A stretch of DNA of 64,000 nucleotides from Pseudomonas sp. Root71 (GCF_001429045.1 NZ_LMHY01000029.1:560487-624486), one strand, 5' to 3'. Shown: positions 17,304 through 38,640, counted from the stretch's first letter. Notes: a model not told the origin generated them from the sequence alone. Made by a program: numbers and translations.

Positions 17304-18173
17304 TTATTCCTTGTCCTTCAACACGTCTGGTATGTAGGCGCGGTGGAAACCGTTGTACGACTCGCTGTTGGTCGCCTTGTGGATCGGCCAGGCGCGGCCG
17401 CCGAGGCTGGCGGCGCCATCGATGCGCAAGGTGCTGCCGCTGACAAACGCCGCTGCCGGGCTGAGCAAGAAAACAATCGCCGCGCTGACTTCCGATTCGG
17501 TGCCGATGCGCTTGAGCGGCACATGTTCGCGCAAGGTCGGGATCACGGCCTTGAAGGCGCCTTCGTAGGTGTCCATGCCGCTGGAGGCAATCCACCCCGG
17601 CGCCACGGCGTTGACCCGCACCCCGGCATGACCCCATTCGTACGCGGCAGTCTTGGTCAGGTTATCCATGCCCGAACGTGCCGCACCGGAGTGGCCCATA
17701 CCTGGCATGCCACCCCACATGTCGGCGAGCATGTTGACGATGGCGCCGCCGTGCTTGCTCATGGACTGGTTGAACACTTCCCGGGCCATCAGGAAACCGC
17801 CTACCAGATTGGTGCGCATCACGGTTTCGAAACCCTTCTGATTGATCGAGGCCAAGGGCGACGGGTACTGCCCGCCTGCATTGTTGACCAGGCCATGAAT
17901 GGGGCCATGCTTGCGGATCAATTCGCTGACCAGGTGCTCTACCGATTCTTCCTCGCGGATATCGCAAACCGCCCAATCGGCCTTGCCACCGTCGTCGGCG
18001 ATCTCCGCCGCAACGGTTTTCAGTTTGTCGGCCTTGCGCCCGACCAGCAGCACATGGGCGCCGAGGGCCGCCAGTTCGTGGGCGGTGCAGCGGCCGATGC
18101 CACTGCCACCACCGGTGACGATGATGTTTTGGCCGGCAAACAAATCGGCTTTGAAAATCGAATCGTAGGCCAT
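17304..18173 (-). CDS. atuB: Short-chain dehydrogenase AtuB
   Basis: A 289-residue SDR. Cofactor loop TGGGSGIGRC near residue 20, NNAGG near 97, and a C-terminal tail longer than usual (IHKATNSESYNGFHRAYIP). The usual catalytic YxxxK is not obvious: the matching region reads GHSGAARSGMDNLTK, without tyrosine four residues before lysine. AtuB is assigned by position to oxidation of citronellol or citronellal-derived intermediates, but its reaction is not proven and the altered catalytic site argues for caution. It lies 12 bases after atuA. Confidence 0.88.
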   Translation of the reverse strand: MAYDSIFKADLFAGQNIIVTGGGSGIGRCTAHELAALGAHVLLVGRKADKLKTVAAEIADDGGKADWAVCDIREEESVEHLVSELIRKHGPIHGLVNNAGGQYPSPLASINQKGFETVMRTNLVGGFLMAREVFNQSMSKHGGAIVNMLADMWGGMPGMGHSGAARSGMDNLTKTAAYEWGHAGVRVNAVAPGWIASSGMDTYEGAFKAVIPTLREHVPLKRIGTESEVSAAIVFLLSPAAAFVSGSTLRIDGAASLGGRAWPIHKATNSESYNGFHRAYIPDVLKDKE

Positions 18174-18185
18174 GGCGGCAATCCT

Positions 18186-19988
18186 CTAGTTGAACTGGTC
18201 GGCGATGCGCTGCGGCACCGGGATCTGGATTTCCAGCAGTTGCTGGGCGAAGGCCTTGCCTTGCGGATCGATGCGCAGGCTGGCGACACCGCCGCCGCCG
18301 AGGGCGTTTTCCAGCAGGAAATTCAGGCTGTGGCTGGCCGGCAAGTACCAGCGTTCGACCCGCCCGTGGATGGGGTCGAGGACGTGGCCCATCCAGTCGA
18401 CGATCACTTCCGGGGTCAAGGCCTCGGCAATCCATGGCAGGAATTCCGGCTCGCGGGCCATGACGCCGATATTGCTGTGGTTACCCTTGTCGCCCGAGCG
18501 TGCAACCGCCAGTTTGACCAGGGCCACGCTGGCGTCGGCCAGGCCAAGCGGTTTCGGCGGCGCGAGCGGGGCTGGCAGGTTCAGCGGGTCGAGCACATCG
18601 AGGGCGGGCAGGGCACACGGGTGGCGCTGGCCCATGAAATCAATGTCCAGCGTGCAGGCGGTTTTGTCGATCAGGAACGAGAACAGCCGGATCAGCGGAT
18701 ACACCGTCGGCCGGCCACCGACAATGCCGGTCAGCCCCGGCGCCATGCCGGTGGCGGCCTGGGCGATTTCCCTGGAGAACACGATCAATGCCTGCTTGTC
18801 CGGATGACGCACCGCGAGTTTGATCACCACTTCGCGGCTGTCATGGCGCTGGCCGTGGGGGCCGTAGGTGGCCTCGCTGCCCAGCAACTCGATACTCACG
18901 TCGCTGTAAGGCGCCCAGCCGCGCTGGCGGAACATTTCCGAGGTCTTGTTGATGATCGCATCACCGACCCGTCGCGCCTTGTCGACGGCATCGATGCCGG
19001 CGATCAGGCAACTGGCGGTGCAGCGGAAACCATCGGGGTACGTGGCGCTGACCTTGTATTGAGCGGTCGGCGGCAGGCCTTTGGCGCCGTGCACCTGCAC
19101 CGCGTTCCTGCCCTGTTGCAGCAGTTTGACCTGAGTGAAATCGCACACCACGTCGGGCAGCAGGTATGCGCGAGGGTCACCGATTTCATACAGCATCTGT
19201 TCACCCACCGTCAGCGGCGTGACCAGCCCGCCCGTACCTTCAGGTTTGCTGACGATGAACTGGCTGTCGGCGCTGACTTCGACGATGGGAAAACCGATGT
19301 GTTCGTAGTCGGGCACGGCGCGCCAGTCGGTGAAGTTGCCGCCCGTGCACTGGGCGCCGCATTCGATGATGTGCCCGGCCAGTGCCGCCTGGGCGAGCTT
19401 GTCGTAGTCATGCCACGACCAGCCGAACTCATGCACCAGCGCGGCGCTGACCACCGCACTGTCGACCACGCGCCCGGTGATCACGATGTCCGCCCCCAGG
19501 CGCAGGGCTTCGACAATGCCGGGTGCGCCGAGGTAGGCATTGGTCGAGACGCACATCGATGGCAGGGGCGCGCCGCTGAACATTTCACGAATGCCCAGGT
19601 TGCCCAGCTGTTTGAATTGCGGCTGCAGATCGTCACCCAGCAGCACGGCGATCTTCAGCGCCACCCCGGCCTTGTCGCAGGCCGCTTGCAGGGCGGCGGC
19701 GCAGGCTTGGGGGTTGACCCCGCCGGCATTGCTGATGACCCGGATGTTCTGCTGCGCGAGCTGCCCCAGCAAGGGCGCGAGCACTTCGATGAAGTCGCCC
19801 GCATAGCCGGCCTGGGGATCTTTCATTCGCGCGCCGGCCATGATCGACAGGGTGATTTCGGCCAGGTAATCGAAGACCAGATAGTCCAGATGCCCGTGTT
19901 CGACCAGTTGCGCGGCAGCGGTCGAGGTATCGCCCCAGAAGGCGCTGGCGCAACCGATGCGAATTGTTTTAGGCGCAGTCCATTCCAT
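18186..19988 (-). CDS. atuA: Acyclic terpene utilisation protein AtuA (DUF1446)
   Basis: A 600-residue protein. The first 450 residues are the DUF1446 domain (IRIGCASAFWGDTS, VISNAGGVNPQACAAAL, VITGRVVDSAVVSAALVHEF), and the last about 120 form a second small domain (ARSGDKGNHSNIGVMA). The protein is required for growth on citronellol and geraniol in P. aeruginosa but has no assigned reaction. The start at 19988 has a very good GGAGGTGGCT site; a longer frame to 20084 would run through the operator and is rejected. First gene of the atuABCDEF unit, divergent from atuR. Confidence 0.93.
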   Translation of the reverse strand: MEWTAPKTIRIGCASAFWGDTSTAAAQLVEHGHLDYLVFDYLAEITLSIMAGARMKDPQAGYAGDFIEVLAPLLGQLAQQNIRVISNAGGVNPQACAAALQAACDKAGVALKIAVLLGDDLQPQFKQLGNLGIREMFSGAPLPSMCVSTNAYLGAPGIVEALRLGADIVITGRVVDSAVVSAALVHEFGWSWHDYDKLAQAALAGHIIECGAQCTGGNFTDWRAVPDYEHIGFPIVEVSADSQFIVSKPEGTGGLVTPLTVGEQMLYEIGDPRAYLLPDVVCDFTQVKLLQQGRNAVQVHGAKGLPPTAQYKVSATYPDGFRCTASCLIAGIDAVDKARRVGDAIINKTSEMFRQRGWAPYSDVSIELLGSEATYGPHGQRHDSREVVIKLAVRHPDKQALIVFSREIAQAATGMAPGLTGIVGGRPTVYPLIRLFSFLIDKTACTLDIDFMGQRHPCALPALDVLDPLNLPAPLAPPKPLGLADASVALVKLAVARSGDKGNHSNIGVMAREPEFLPWIAEALTPEVIVDWMGHVLDPIHGRVERWYLPASHSLNFLLENALGGGGVASLRIDPQGKAFAQQLLEIQIPVPQRIADQFN

Positions 19989-20018
19989 AGCCACCTCCAA
20001 CCGAAGTGCGTCGACATT

Positions 20019-20079
20019 ACCAAGCAAGCGCTTGGTTTGTAAATGACTTGATTTTCTTCTGCCCAAGCGCTTGCTTGGT
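20019..20079. promoter_or_regulatory. AtuR operator: 17-bp inverted repeat
   Basis: ACCAAGCAAGCGCTTGG at 20019-20035 is repeated as its exact reverse complement at 20063-20079, with a 27-base spacer. Each arm contains an inner palindrome CAAGCGCTTG. It lies in the atuA-atuR intergenic region just upstream of the atuA ribosome site, where a TetR-type repressor would block both promoters. Confidence 0.85.
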
Positions 20080-20166
20080 TGCATCCATGCGCTTAAATTG
20101 CCCGCGCAACCCCACTGTTTTCGGGGGGATCGGCGTTATTGATTGAACGACTGTAGGAGAGAACGG

Positions 20167-20793
20167 GTGGACGAGCAAAAAGCCCTGAGGGTGATGCGCC
20201 AATTGGTCGACGACGGCCAACTGACCGACCCGGACAGCGCCCGTGGCAAGCTGCTGCAAGTGGCGGCCCACCTGTTTCGCAATAAAGGCTATGAACGCAC
20301 GACCGTGCGCGACCTGGCCGGCGCCGTGGGCATTCAGTCCGGGAGTATTTTCCATCACTTCAAGAGCAAGGACGGAATCCTGCGCGCCGTGATGGAGGAG
20401 ACCATTCTCTACAACACCGCGTTGATGCGTGCGGCCATCGCCGAGGCCGGCAGTGTGCGCGAGCAGGTGCTTGCGCTGATTCGCTGTGAGTTGCAGTCGA
20501 TCATGGGCGGCAGCGGTGAGGCCATGGCCGTGCTGGTCTACGAATGGCGCTCGCTGTCCGAAGAGGGCCAGGCCAAGGTCCTGGCGCTGCGGGACATCTA
20601 CGAAGACATCTGGCTGCAAGTGCTGGGTGAAGCCAAGTCCGCGGGGTTTATCCGTGGCGATGTGTTTATCACCCGCCGCTTCCTGACCGGTGCATTGTCC
20701 TGGACCACCACCTGGTTTCGTGCCGGCGGCAGCATGAGTCTCGATCAGTTGGCCGATGAAGCGCTGATTCTGGTGCTGGAAGACCGGCAATAA
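20167..20793 (+). CDS. atuR: TetR-family repressor AtuR
   Basis: A 208-residue TetR-type regulator. Helix-turn-helix at about residues 25-70 (GKLLQVAAHLFRNKGYERTTVRDLAGAVGI is the region; SGSIFHHFKSKDG is the recognition end). The C-terminal ligand domain contains LALIRCELQSIM and AVLVYEWRSLSEEG. GTG 20167 is preferred because AGGAGA stands seven bases before it; the upstream TTG at 20143 has no site. It is divergent from atuA, as in P. aeruginosa, and the 17-bp inverted repeat between them is the likely binding site. The inducer is expected to be an acyclic terpene or its CoA derivative. Confidence 0.92.
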   Translation: MDEQKALRVMRQLVDDGQLTDPDSARGKLLQVAAHLFRNKGYERTTVRDLAGAVGIQSGSIFHHFKSKDGILRAVMEETILYNTALMRAAIAEAGSVREQVLALIRCELQSIMGGSGEAMAVLVYEWRSLSEEGQAKVLALRDIYEDIWLQVLGEAKSAGFIRGDVFITRRFLTGALSWTTTWFRAGGSMSLDQLADEALILVLEDRQ

Positions 20794-20885
20794 GCTTGTA
20801 TTGGCCAGCATTAAACTGGCTAACTTGTCGAAACCGCCTAGCTTGAATGCATGGGTACCGTTTTATTGGGGAGTGGGGCGTTTTG

Positions 20886-21704
20886 ATGGGTTCGCCAATT
20901 CGGTCAGCCTCGCGGCTTTTGCTGGCGATGCTTACGGCGTCAACGATGATACCGTCCCAGGCTGCGCAACTGGTGCGCATAGGTGCCGCGCACTTTCCGC
21001 CCTATACCGTGCGCCCGGAATCCGGGGCCGATACCGGGTTGCTGCCGCAACTGGTCGAGGCCCTGAATGCATCGCAAACTGACTACCAGTTTGTCCTGGT
21101 GCCCACCTCCATTCCTCGGCGCTTCGGTGATTTCAAGCAGGGCCGGGTCGACATGGCCATTTTCGAAAATCCCGCCTGGGGTTGGGAAGAGATCCCCCAC
21201 ACGGCCGTCGACATGGGGCTGGAGGACGCTGAGATTTTTGTTGCGCAACGCCTGCCCGATCGACAGCAAAGCTATTTTGCCGACCTGAAAGGCAAGCGCC
21301 TGGCACTGTTCAGCGGCTATCACTACGAGTTCGCCAACTTCAATGCCGACCCTCTGTACCTCGCGAAAAACTACAACGCCACGCTGACTTATTCCCATGA
21401 CAGCAATCTGCTGATGGTTTTACGCGACCGGGCCGACATTGCCCTGGTCACACGTTCGTACCTGAGCGACTACTTCCTGCGCAATGAAAAAGTCGCCGGC
21501 AGTTTGCTGGCGTCCCAGCGCGTCGACCAGGTCTATCACCATTACGCCATTCTGCGTCCGACCGCACCCATCAGCGGCGAGGCATTCGGCAAGTTGTTGC
21601 AAGGCTTGCGGGACAACGGCCAGATGTTGAAGATTTTCGAGCCGTACAAGATTGCGCTGGTGCCGGTCCAGCGCAATGCACCGGCGCCCCAAGTTGCCAA
21701 TTGA
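20886..21704 (+). CDS. Periplasmic substrate-binding protein, amino-acid type
   Basis: A 272-residue exported protein. Residues 1-27 form a signal peptide (SRLLLAMLTASTM, cleavage probably after SQA). The rest is a SBP_bac_3 domain: VRIGAAHFPPYTV, LLPQLVEALN, GRVDMAIFENPAWGW, LKGKRLALFSGYHY, and ALVTRSYLSDYF. No permease or ATPase gene lies beside it, so it may serve a transporter elsewhere or act as a sensor input. The start at 20886 begins the signal peptide; a start at 20847 would place charged and polar residues before it. A weak GGAGTGGGG stands upstream. Confidence 0.85.
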   Translation: MGSPIRSASRLLLAMLTASTMIPSQAAQLVRIGAAHFPPYTVRPESGADTGLLPQLVEALNASQTDYQFVLVPTSIPRRFGDFKQGRVDMAIFENPAWGWEEIPHTAVDMGLEDAEIFVAQRLPDRQQSYFADLKGKRLALFSGYHYEFANFNADPLYLAKNYNATLTYSHDSNLLMVLRDRADIALVTRSYLSDYFLRNEKVAGSLLASQRVDQVYHHYAILRPTAPISGEAFGKLLQGLRDNGQMLKIFEPYKIALVPVQRNAPAPQVAN

Positions 21705-21714
21705 CGGTTTTTGG

Positions 21715-21739
21715 CTAAATTTCCCGCCCTGGCTCACGT
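21715..21739 (+). promoter_or_regulatory. PvdS-dependent promoter (IS box) before the acyltransferase gene
   Basis: CTAAAT at 21715-21720, a 16-base spacer, CGT at 21737-21739. This is a perfect match to the iron-starvation promoter recognised by PvdS, placed about 40 bases before the acyltransferase start. Confidence 0.85.
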
Positions 21740-21779
21740 CACTTCGTTGAACTGTCGACGATTATCGTGAGCCCGCCCC

Positions 21780-22793
21780 ATGCCCAATCTCAATGACCTG
21801 ACTGCCCTGTGTCTGCCGACGGGCAGTCGTCTTGCCGCTGATGAAACCGATTGCCGCCTGAGCCTCAGCCTGGAAGGGCAACCGTTGCCCGCCTTGCGGC
21901 TCAGTCGTGGCCGGGAGTTGAACGTGCAACTGGAGGAGCGCTTCAGTCGCCCTGAAGGGCAGGCATTGTGGACGGCCTGTTACTGGCTGTTCGCTCGTGA
22001 CCCTGACTGTCAGCGTCTGACCTGGCAACTGCAAGAGGTGCCGGACGAAGCCGTGTCCAGCGGTCTGCTGATTCCGACTCCCGTCAGCGGCCAGTATCAC
22101 TGCGAGCGCACCGTGTTCTGGCAGTTGCCGCCGCCGTGGCTGGGGCATTCCCTGACCGGCAGCTACCCGCAGCAGATGCTCATCACCGACGGCAAGCGCC
22201 ACCCACGGCGGCCGGTCAAGCCCCGGGGTGAAGTGTATCAACGCTTCGATGCGCGGCTGGGTGCCCGGGTTTCCCTGCGCACGCTGGACATCGAGCAAGA
22301 CCTGGCACGCTTCAACCGCTGGCAGAACAGTCCGCGAGTCGCGAGTTTCTGGCAGGAGGAGGGCAGCCTCGACCAGCATCGCCAATACCTGAGCAAACTC
22401 GTAGCCGACCCGCACACGCTGACGCTGATCGGTTGTTTCGACGACCAGCCCTTCGCTTATTTCGAAGTCTACTGGGCCAAGGAAGATCGCATCGCACCCT
22501 TCTATGAGGCCGGCGATTACGACCGTGGCATTCACATGCTGGTGGGCGAAGAAAATCACCGCGGCCCGCACAAGGTGGCGAGTTGGTTATCGGCGCTGGT
22601 GCATTACCTGTTTCTCGATGATCCGCGCACCCGGCGCGTGGTGGCCGAGCCCCGTGCCGATAACGCGAAGATGATCGGGTACATGCAGGAGCAGCGCTTT
22701 CACTGTGAGAAAGAGTTCGACTTCCCGCACAAGCGCGCGGCCTTGATGGTGTTGGGGCGGGAGCGGTTTTTTGATCGGTGCAGACTGGCTTGA
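21780..22793 (+). CDS. IucB-like siderophore N-acyltransferase (PvdY-type)
   Basis: A 337-residue GNAT-fold acyltransferase of the siderophore branch (IucB/RhbD-like). The N-terminal part (1-150) is a divergent half. The C-terminal GNAT domain (about 155-330) has RFNRWQNSPRVASFWQEEGS, FAYFEVYWAKEDRIAP and the acetyl-CoA region HRGPHKVASWLSALVHYLF. Such enzymes acylate N5-hydroxyornithine or N6-hydroxylysine. A perfect IS box upstream places it in the PvdS regulon, and pvdS lies next to it in the opposite direction. It may be the hydroxyornithine acetylase (PvdY-like) of this strain's pyoverdine; the exact acyl donor is an inference. Confidence 0.85.
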   Translation: MPNLNDLTALCLPTGSRLAADETDCRLSLSLEGQPLPALRLSRGRELNVQLEERFSRPEGQALWTACYWLFARDPDCQRLTWQLQEVPDEAVSSGLLIPTPVSGQYHCERTVFWQLPPPWLGHSLTGSYPQQMLITDGKRHPRRPVKPRGEVYQRFDARLGARVSLRTLDIEQDLARFNRWQNSPRVASFWQEEGSLDQHRQYLSKLVADPHTLTLIGCFDDQPFAYFEVYWAKEDRIAPFYEAGDYDRGIHMLVGEENHRGPHKVASWLSALVHYLFLDDPRTRRVVAEPRADNAKMIGYMQEQRFHCEKEFDFPHKRAALMVLGRERFFDRCRLA

Positions 22794-22794
22794 A

Positions 22795-22836
22795 GCCTGA
22801 GACTCAAGATTCGTTGTGGTCTTGAGTCTCAGGCTT
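22795..22836. terminator. Bidirectional hairpin between acyltransferase gene and pvdS
   Basis: A perfect 16-bp stem (AGCCTGAGACTCAAGA at 22795-22810 with its complement at 22821-22836) and a ten-base loop between two convergent genes. No long T tract, but stem strength makes termination likely. Confidence 0.8.
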
Positions 22837-22868
22837 GCTCGCGAAGGGCGCGATGCAGATCCTGGATC

Positions 22869-23417
22869 TTATTGGCGAGCAGCTATATCACCCCGGTTGC
22901 CCGACACCTTGCGGCAATGCACCAACGCATCACGGATCATGAAGTTCACCAGGGTTGGCGAGACGCCGAGTTCCTTGGCGATGTCCTTTTGCGGTACGCC
23001 GTGCAGGCGATACATCTCGAAGGCGTAGCGGGTGCGGCTCGGCAACTCGGTCAACGCATCGGCAATGTGCTCCAGGGTCGAGAAATTGATGTGCGACGTT
23101 TCCGGGGACGCGCCCTGGATCACCACATTCAGCCCTTCCTCTTCAGGACCGGAATACTTCTGCTCCAGCGCCTGCTTGCGGTAATGGTCGATCGCCAGGT
23201 TGCGCACGATCTGGAACAGGTAGCTGAGCTGGGCCTTGATCGAACTGGTGATGGGCGGGGCCGATTGCAGCCGGAAGAAAGCATCCTGCACAACATCTTC
23301 GGCACGTGAGCGGCAACCGGTAATTCGGGCTGCAATCTTCACCAGGATCAGTCGATTGTCGACGAATGCCTGAAGTAGCGGTGTATCGCACCTGCTTGTG
23401 GATACTGGTTCCATCAT
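22869..23417 (-). CDS. pvdS: Iron-starvation ECF sigma factor PvdS
   Basis: A 182-residue extracytoplasmic-function sigma factor that directs RNA polymerase to pyoverdine synthesis promoters. Region 2 covers about residues 15-85 (GCRSRAEDVVQDAFFRLQSA, FQIVRNLAIDHYRK) and region 4 about 115-170 (ELPSRTRYAFEMYRLHGV, DIAKELGVSPTLVNFMI). The sequence is nearly that of P. aeruginosa PvdS over these regions. The start at 23417 is preferred over GTG 23426 and ATG 23414; AGGGTGA stands upstream. A Fur box at 23500-23518 explains repression by iron. Its targets within this window are the three IS boxes. Confidence 0.96.
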   Translation of the reverse strand: MMEPVSTSRCDTPLLQAFVDNRLILVKIAARITGCRSRAEDVVQDAFFRLQSAPPITSSIKAQLSYLFQIVRNLAIDHYRKQALEQKYSGPEEEGLNVVIQGASPETSHINFSTLEHIADALTELPSRTRYAFEMYRLHGVPQKDIAKELGVSPTLVNFMIRDALVHCRKVSGNRGDIAARQ

Positions 23418-23499
23418 GGAAATCACCCTGCTGCCAAAAGGTTAGTGGGACGGGGAAAAAAACCGGGGGGCCGTCCTACACATCGAGCGACAAATTAGG

Positions 23500-23518
23500 C
23501 TTAATGATAATTATTGTC
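23500..23518. promoter_or_regulatory. Fur box upstream of pvdS
   Basis: CTTAATGATAATTATTGTC matches the 19-bp Fur consensus GATAATGATAATCATTATC at 15 of 19 positions by eye. It lies about 85 bases upstream of pvdS, in the 376-base pvdS-pvdL intergenic region, and would give iron repression. Confidence 0.85.
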
Positions 23519-23612
23519 AAATGAGAAAAAGAACTATTGCGCTGTAAGAGTGCAGAGTGAGAACTGCGACACGCTGACTCACTTGCGTCCACTTTGCGTT
23601 CCAGCCTGGCGA

Positions 23613-23637
23613 CTAATTATTTCCAGACGTCATCCGT
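23613..23637 (+). promoter_or_regulatory. PvdS-dependent promoter (IS box) of pvdL
   Basis: CTAATT at 23613-23618, 16-base spacer, CGT at 23635-23637. One mismatch to CTAAAT-N16-CGT. It would give a leader of about 150 bases before pvdL. Confidence 0.75.
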
Positions 23638-23793
23638 TCTCATTGGTGAATGGAACCGGGCAGCAGCCCCGGTCACAACCGCATTGCCAATGCCTTGCGC
23701 GGTCGGCGAAGACCGCGTCCTGCGCGCCCTCGATCAGGGTGCGACGTCAGAAAACCGATTCCAATTGCAAGCCGAATTCAGGCAGGAAACCTC

Positions 23794-36792
<12,999 letters not shown>

Positions 36793-36814
36793 TTCCCTGG
36801 CGTCTGTAATGGCC

Positions 36815-36907
36815 CCATCGCGAGCAAGCTCGCTCCCACAGTAGTTTGTGGTGATCACATCATCTGTGATCGGCATAAATCGCTATGGGGCGAGCTTGCC
36901 CGCGAAG
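36815..36907. repeat. REP doublet (REPIN-like), partly degenerate
   Basis: GCGAGCAAGCTCGCTCCCACAG ending at 36841 faces GGGGCGAGCTTGCCCGCGAAGG at 36886-36907. This is the usual inverted REP pair of the P. fluorescens group, with the second arm mutated. It lies between pvdL and the hydrolase. Confidence 0.8.
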
Positions 36908-36995
36908 GTGGCACAAACGCATACACTCCAGCGATTGACGAGGGATGGCCTGCCGCTCAGTCTTCCGGCTCCATTTTTACTCGCGGAAACAGTCG

Positions 36996-37814
36996 ATGCC
37001 CTTCGTAACGATAGACGGACAGGCCCTTCACTACATCGATCAAGGCACCGGCCCGGCGGTTCTGCTGGCCGGTAGTTACCTGTGGGACCAGGCCATGTGG
37101 GCGCCGCAGATTGCTGCGCTCTCGCAGCAGTATCGTGTGATCGCCCTGGACCTGTGGGGGCACGGCCAATCCGGGCCGTTGCCTGTCGGTACGACGTCCC
37201 TGGATGACCTGGCGCGTCAGGCCCTGGTCCTGCTCGATCATCTGGATATCGAACGGGTCACGCTGGTCGGCCTGTCGGTTGGCGGCATGTGGGGCGTGCG
37301 CCTGGCCTTATCGGCAGCGCACCGGCTCAATGGCCTGGTGTTGATGGACACCTACGTCGGCGCCGAACCGGAGCCGACTCGCCAGTATTACTTTTCACTG
37401 TTGAAGCAGATCGAGGAGGCGGGTGTTATCACGCCAGCGTTGCTGGATATCGTGGTGCCGATTTTCTTCCGGACAGGCCTTGATCAGCAGTCGGCGCTCT
37501 ACCGGGATTTTCATGCTTCCCTCGCGGCTCTACCTGCGGATCGCCTGCGTGAAAGCATCGTGCCGATGGGGCGGATTACGTTTGGGCGCGATGATCAGTT
37601 ATCGCGTCTGGGCGAACTGGATGCGGCGAACACGCTGGTGATGTGCGGCGATCAGGACAAGCCTCGGCCACCGGGTGAAGCCCGTGATATGGCCGAGTTG
37701 ATTGGCTGCCCGTGGGTGCTGGTGCCGGAGGCGGGGCATATTTCCAATCTGGAGAATCCGGACTTTGTCACCCAAGCGCTGCTGGAGTTTTTGGCTGAGC
37801 GCAATCCGGCGTAG
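36996..37814 (+). CDS. Alpha/beta hydrolase
   Basis: A 272-residue soluble hydrolase. Oxyanion region LLAGSYLWDQAMW near residue 25, nucleophile elbow GLSVGGMWG with Ser near 92, catalytic Asp in MCGDQDKPRPP near 215 and His in PEAGHISNLENP near 247. The architecture is close to 3-oxoadipate enol-lactonase-like and homoserine-lactone-hydrolase-like proteins, but the substrate is not visible. ATG 36996 has GGAAAC upstream; the frame before it runs through REP-flanking DNA. It stands alone between a REPIN and a strong terminator. Confidence 0.88.
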   Translation: MPFVTIDGQALHYIDQGTGPAVLLAGSYLWDQAMWAPQIAALSQQYRVIALDLWGHGQSGPLPVGTTSLDDLARQALVLLDHLDIERVTLVGLSVGGMWGVRLALSAAHRLNGLVLMDTYVGAEPEPTRQYYFSLLKQIEEAGVITPALLDIVVPIFFRTGLDQQSALYRDFHASLAALPADRLRESIVPMGRITFGRDDQLSRLGELDAANTLVMCGDQDKPRPPGEARDMAELIGCPWVLVPEAGHISNLENPDFVTQALLEFLAERNPA

Positions 37815-37823
37815 GGTTTGCAA

Positions 37824-37864
37824 AAAAGATCGTCCGAACGCGGCCCGCGTTCGGACGATCTTTT
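37824..37864. terminator. Strong bidirectional terminator
   Basis: A near-perfect palindrome, arms 37824-37843 and 37845-37864 (core GATCGTCCGAACGC), with A run at the left end and T run at the right. It serves the convergent hydrolase and dsbG genes. Confidence 0.92.
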
Positions 37865-37872
37865 GATCTTGC

Positions 37873-38640
37873 TTACTTCGGTCCGAGAATCTTCGCCAGT
37901 TTGTCCGGTGACGGCGCGCCTTGCTGCTGTTGCAGATTGCCCTTGTCGTCCATGTAGAAAATCGCCGGCGTCGCCTGCAACTCCAGTTCTTCCATCAATT
38001 GCATGTTGGCCGCGAACTTTGCCTGAATCGCCGGCGGCACTTCCTTCAAGGCCTTGAGCGAACTGTCCTTGCCGGAGGCTTCGTGGTCCTGCAGGGCTTT
38101 TTCCGGGTCCTTGGCTGCGAGCAGTGCGGCGGATTTCCCCGGGCTGTCTTCACGGATGATGCCCACCATGATGTGGCGCAACTGCACCTTGCCAGCCTTG
38201 ACCCACGGCCGGGCCTGTTCCCAGAACATGTTGCAGTATGGGCAGTTCGGGTCACTGAACAGGTACACCACGCGCGGTGCATCCTTCTTGCCGTCGCCGA
38301 TCCAGTTGCTGGTTTCGAACTTGGCCCAGACTTCCTTGGCCATCGGGGCATACACCAGTTTCTGCAATGGCGCGCTGCTCAGGTCATTGCCCTCGGCGTC
38401 ATACAGGTTGCCCAGCAACACGTGTTTGCCATCCGGGGTCAGGTACAGCGCCATGCCGCGGTTCTGGTATTGCGCGGCATAACCGCGCAAGCCGTCGGGG
38501 GCGTCGAACTGGCCGACGATTTTCGCGCCCTTGGCCTCGATTTTCTTGATCGCATCGGGCAACTCTTCGGCCTGCACCGATGGCAGGTGCAACAGGGCAG
38601 CACCGAGGCTCAGGGTCAGCAGGTGGCGGAGGCGGGACAT
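37873..38640 (-). CDS. dsbG: Periplasmic thiol:disulfide interchange protein DsbG
   Basis: A 255-residue exported protein. Signal peptide about 1-24 (LLTLSLGAALLHLPSVQA), a dimerisation domain, then a thioredoxin fold with CPYC near residue 132 and the cis-proline loop TPAIFY near 222. DsbG keeps periplasmic cysteines reduced and isomerises disulfides. The start at 38640 begins the signal peptide. Its start overlaps the end of the tlpA-like gene by 25 bases, so dsbD, the tlpA-like gene and dsbG form one unit, matching PA2478-PA2476 in P. aeruginosa. Confidence 0.92.
   Translation of the reverse strand: MSRLRHLLTLSLGAALLHLPSVQAEELPDAIKKIEAKGAKIVGQFDAPDGLRGYAAQYQNRGMALYLTPDGKHVLLGNLYDAEGNDLSSAPLQKLVYAPMAKEVWAKFETSNWIGDGKKDAPRVVYLFSDPNCPYCNMFWEQARPWVKAGKVQLRHIMVGIIREDSPGKSAALLAAKDPEKALQDHEASGKDSSLKALKEVPPAIQAKFAANMQLMEELELQATPAIFYMDDKGNLQQQQGAPSPDKLAKILGPK

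Noticed and set aside
17343..20042. An 899-codon frame on the plus strand opposite atuB and atuA.
   Set aside because: Mirror frame in GC-rich DNA; atuB and atuA on the other strand have clear family motifs and ribosome sites, and the mirror frame runs through the AtuR operator.
23650..23793. An upstream extension of pvdL.
   Set aside because: It would begin 13 bases after the IS box, has arginine- and glycine-rich non-conserved residues and no ribosome site, while ATG 23794 has GGAAAC and starts at the conserved N-terminus.
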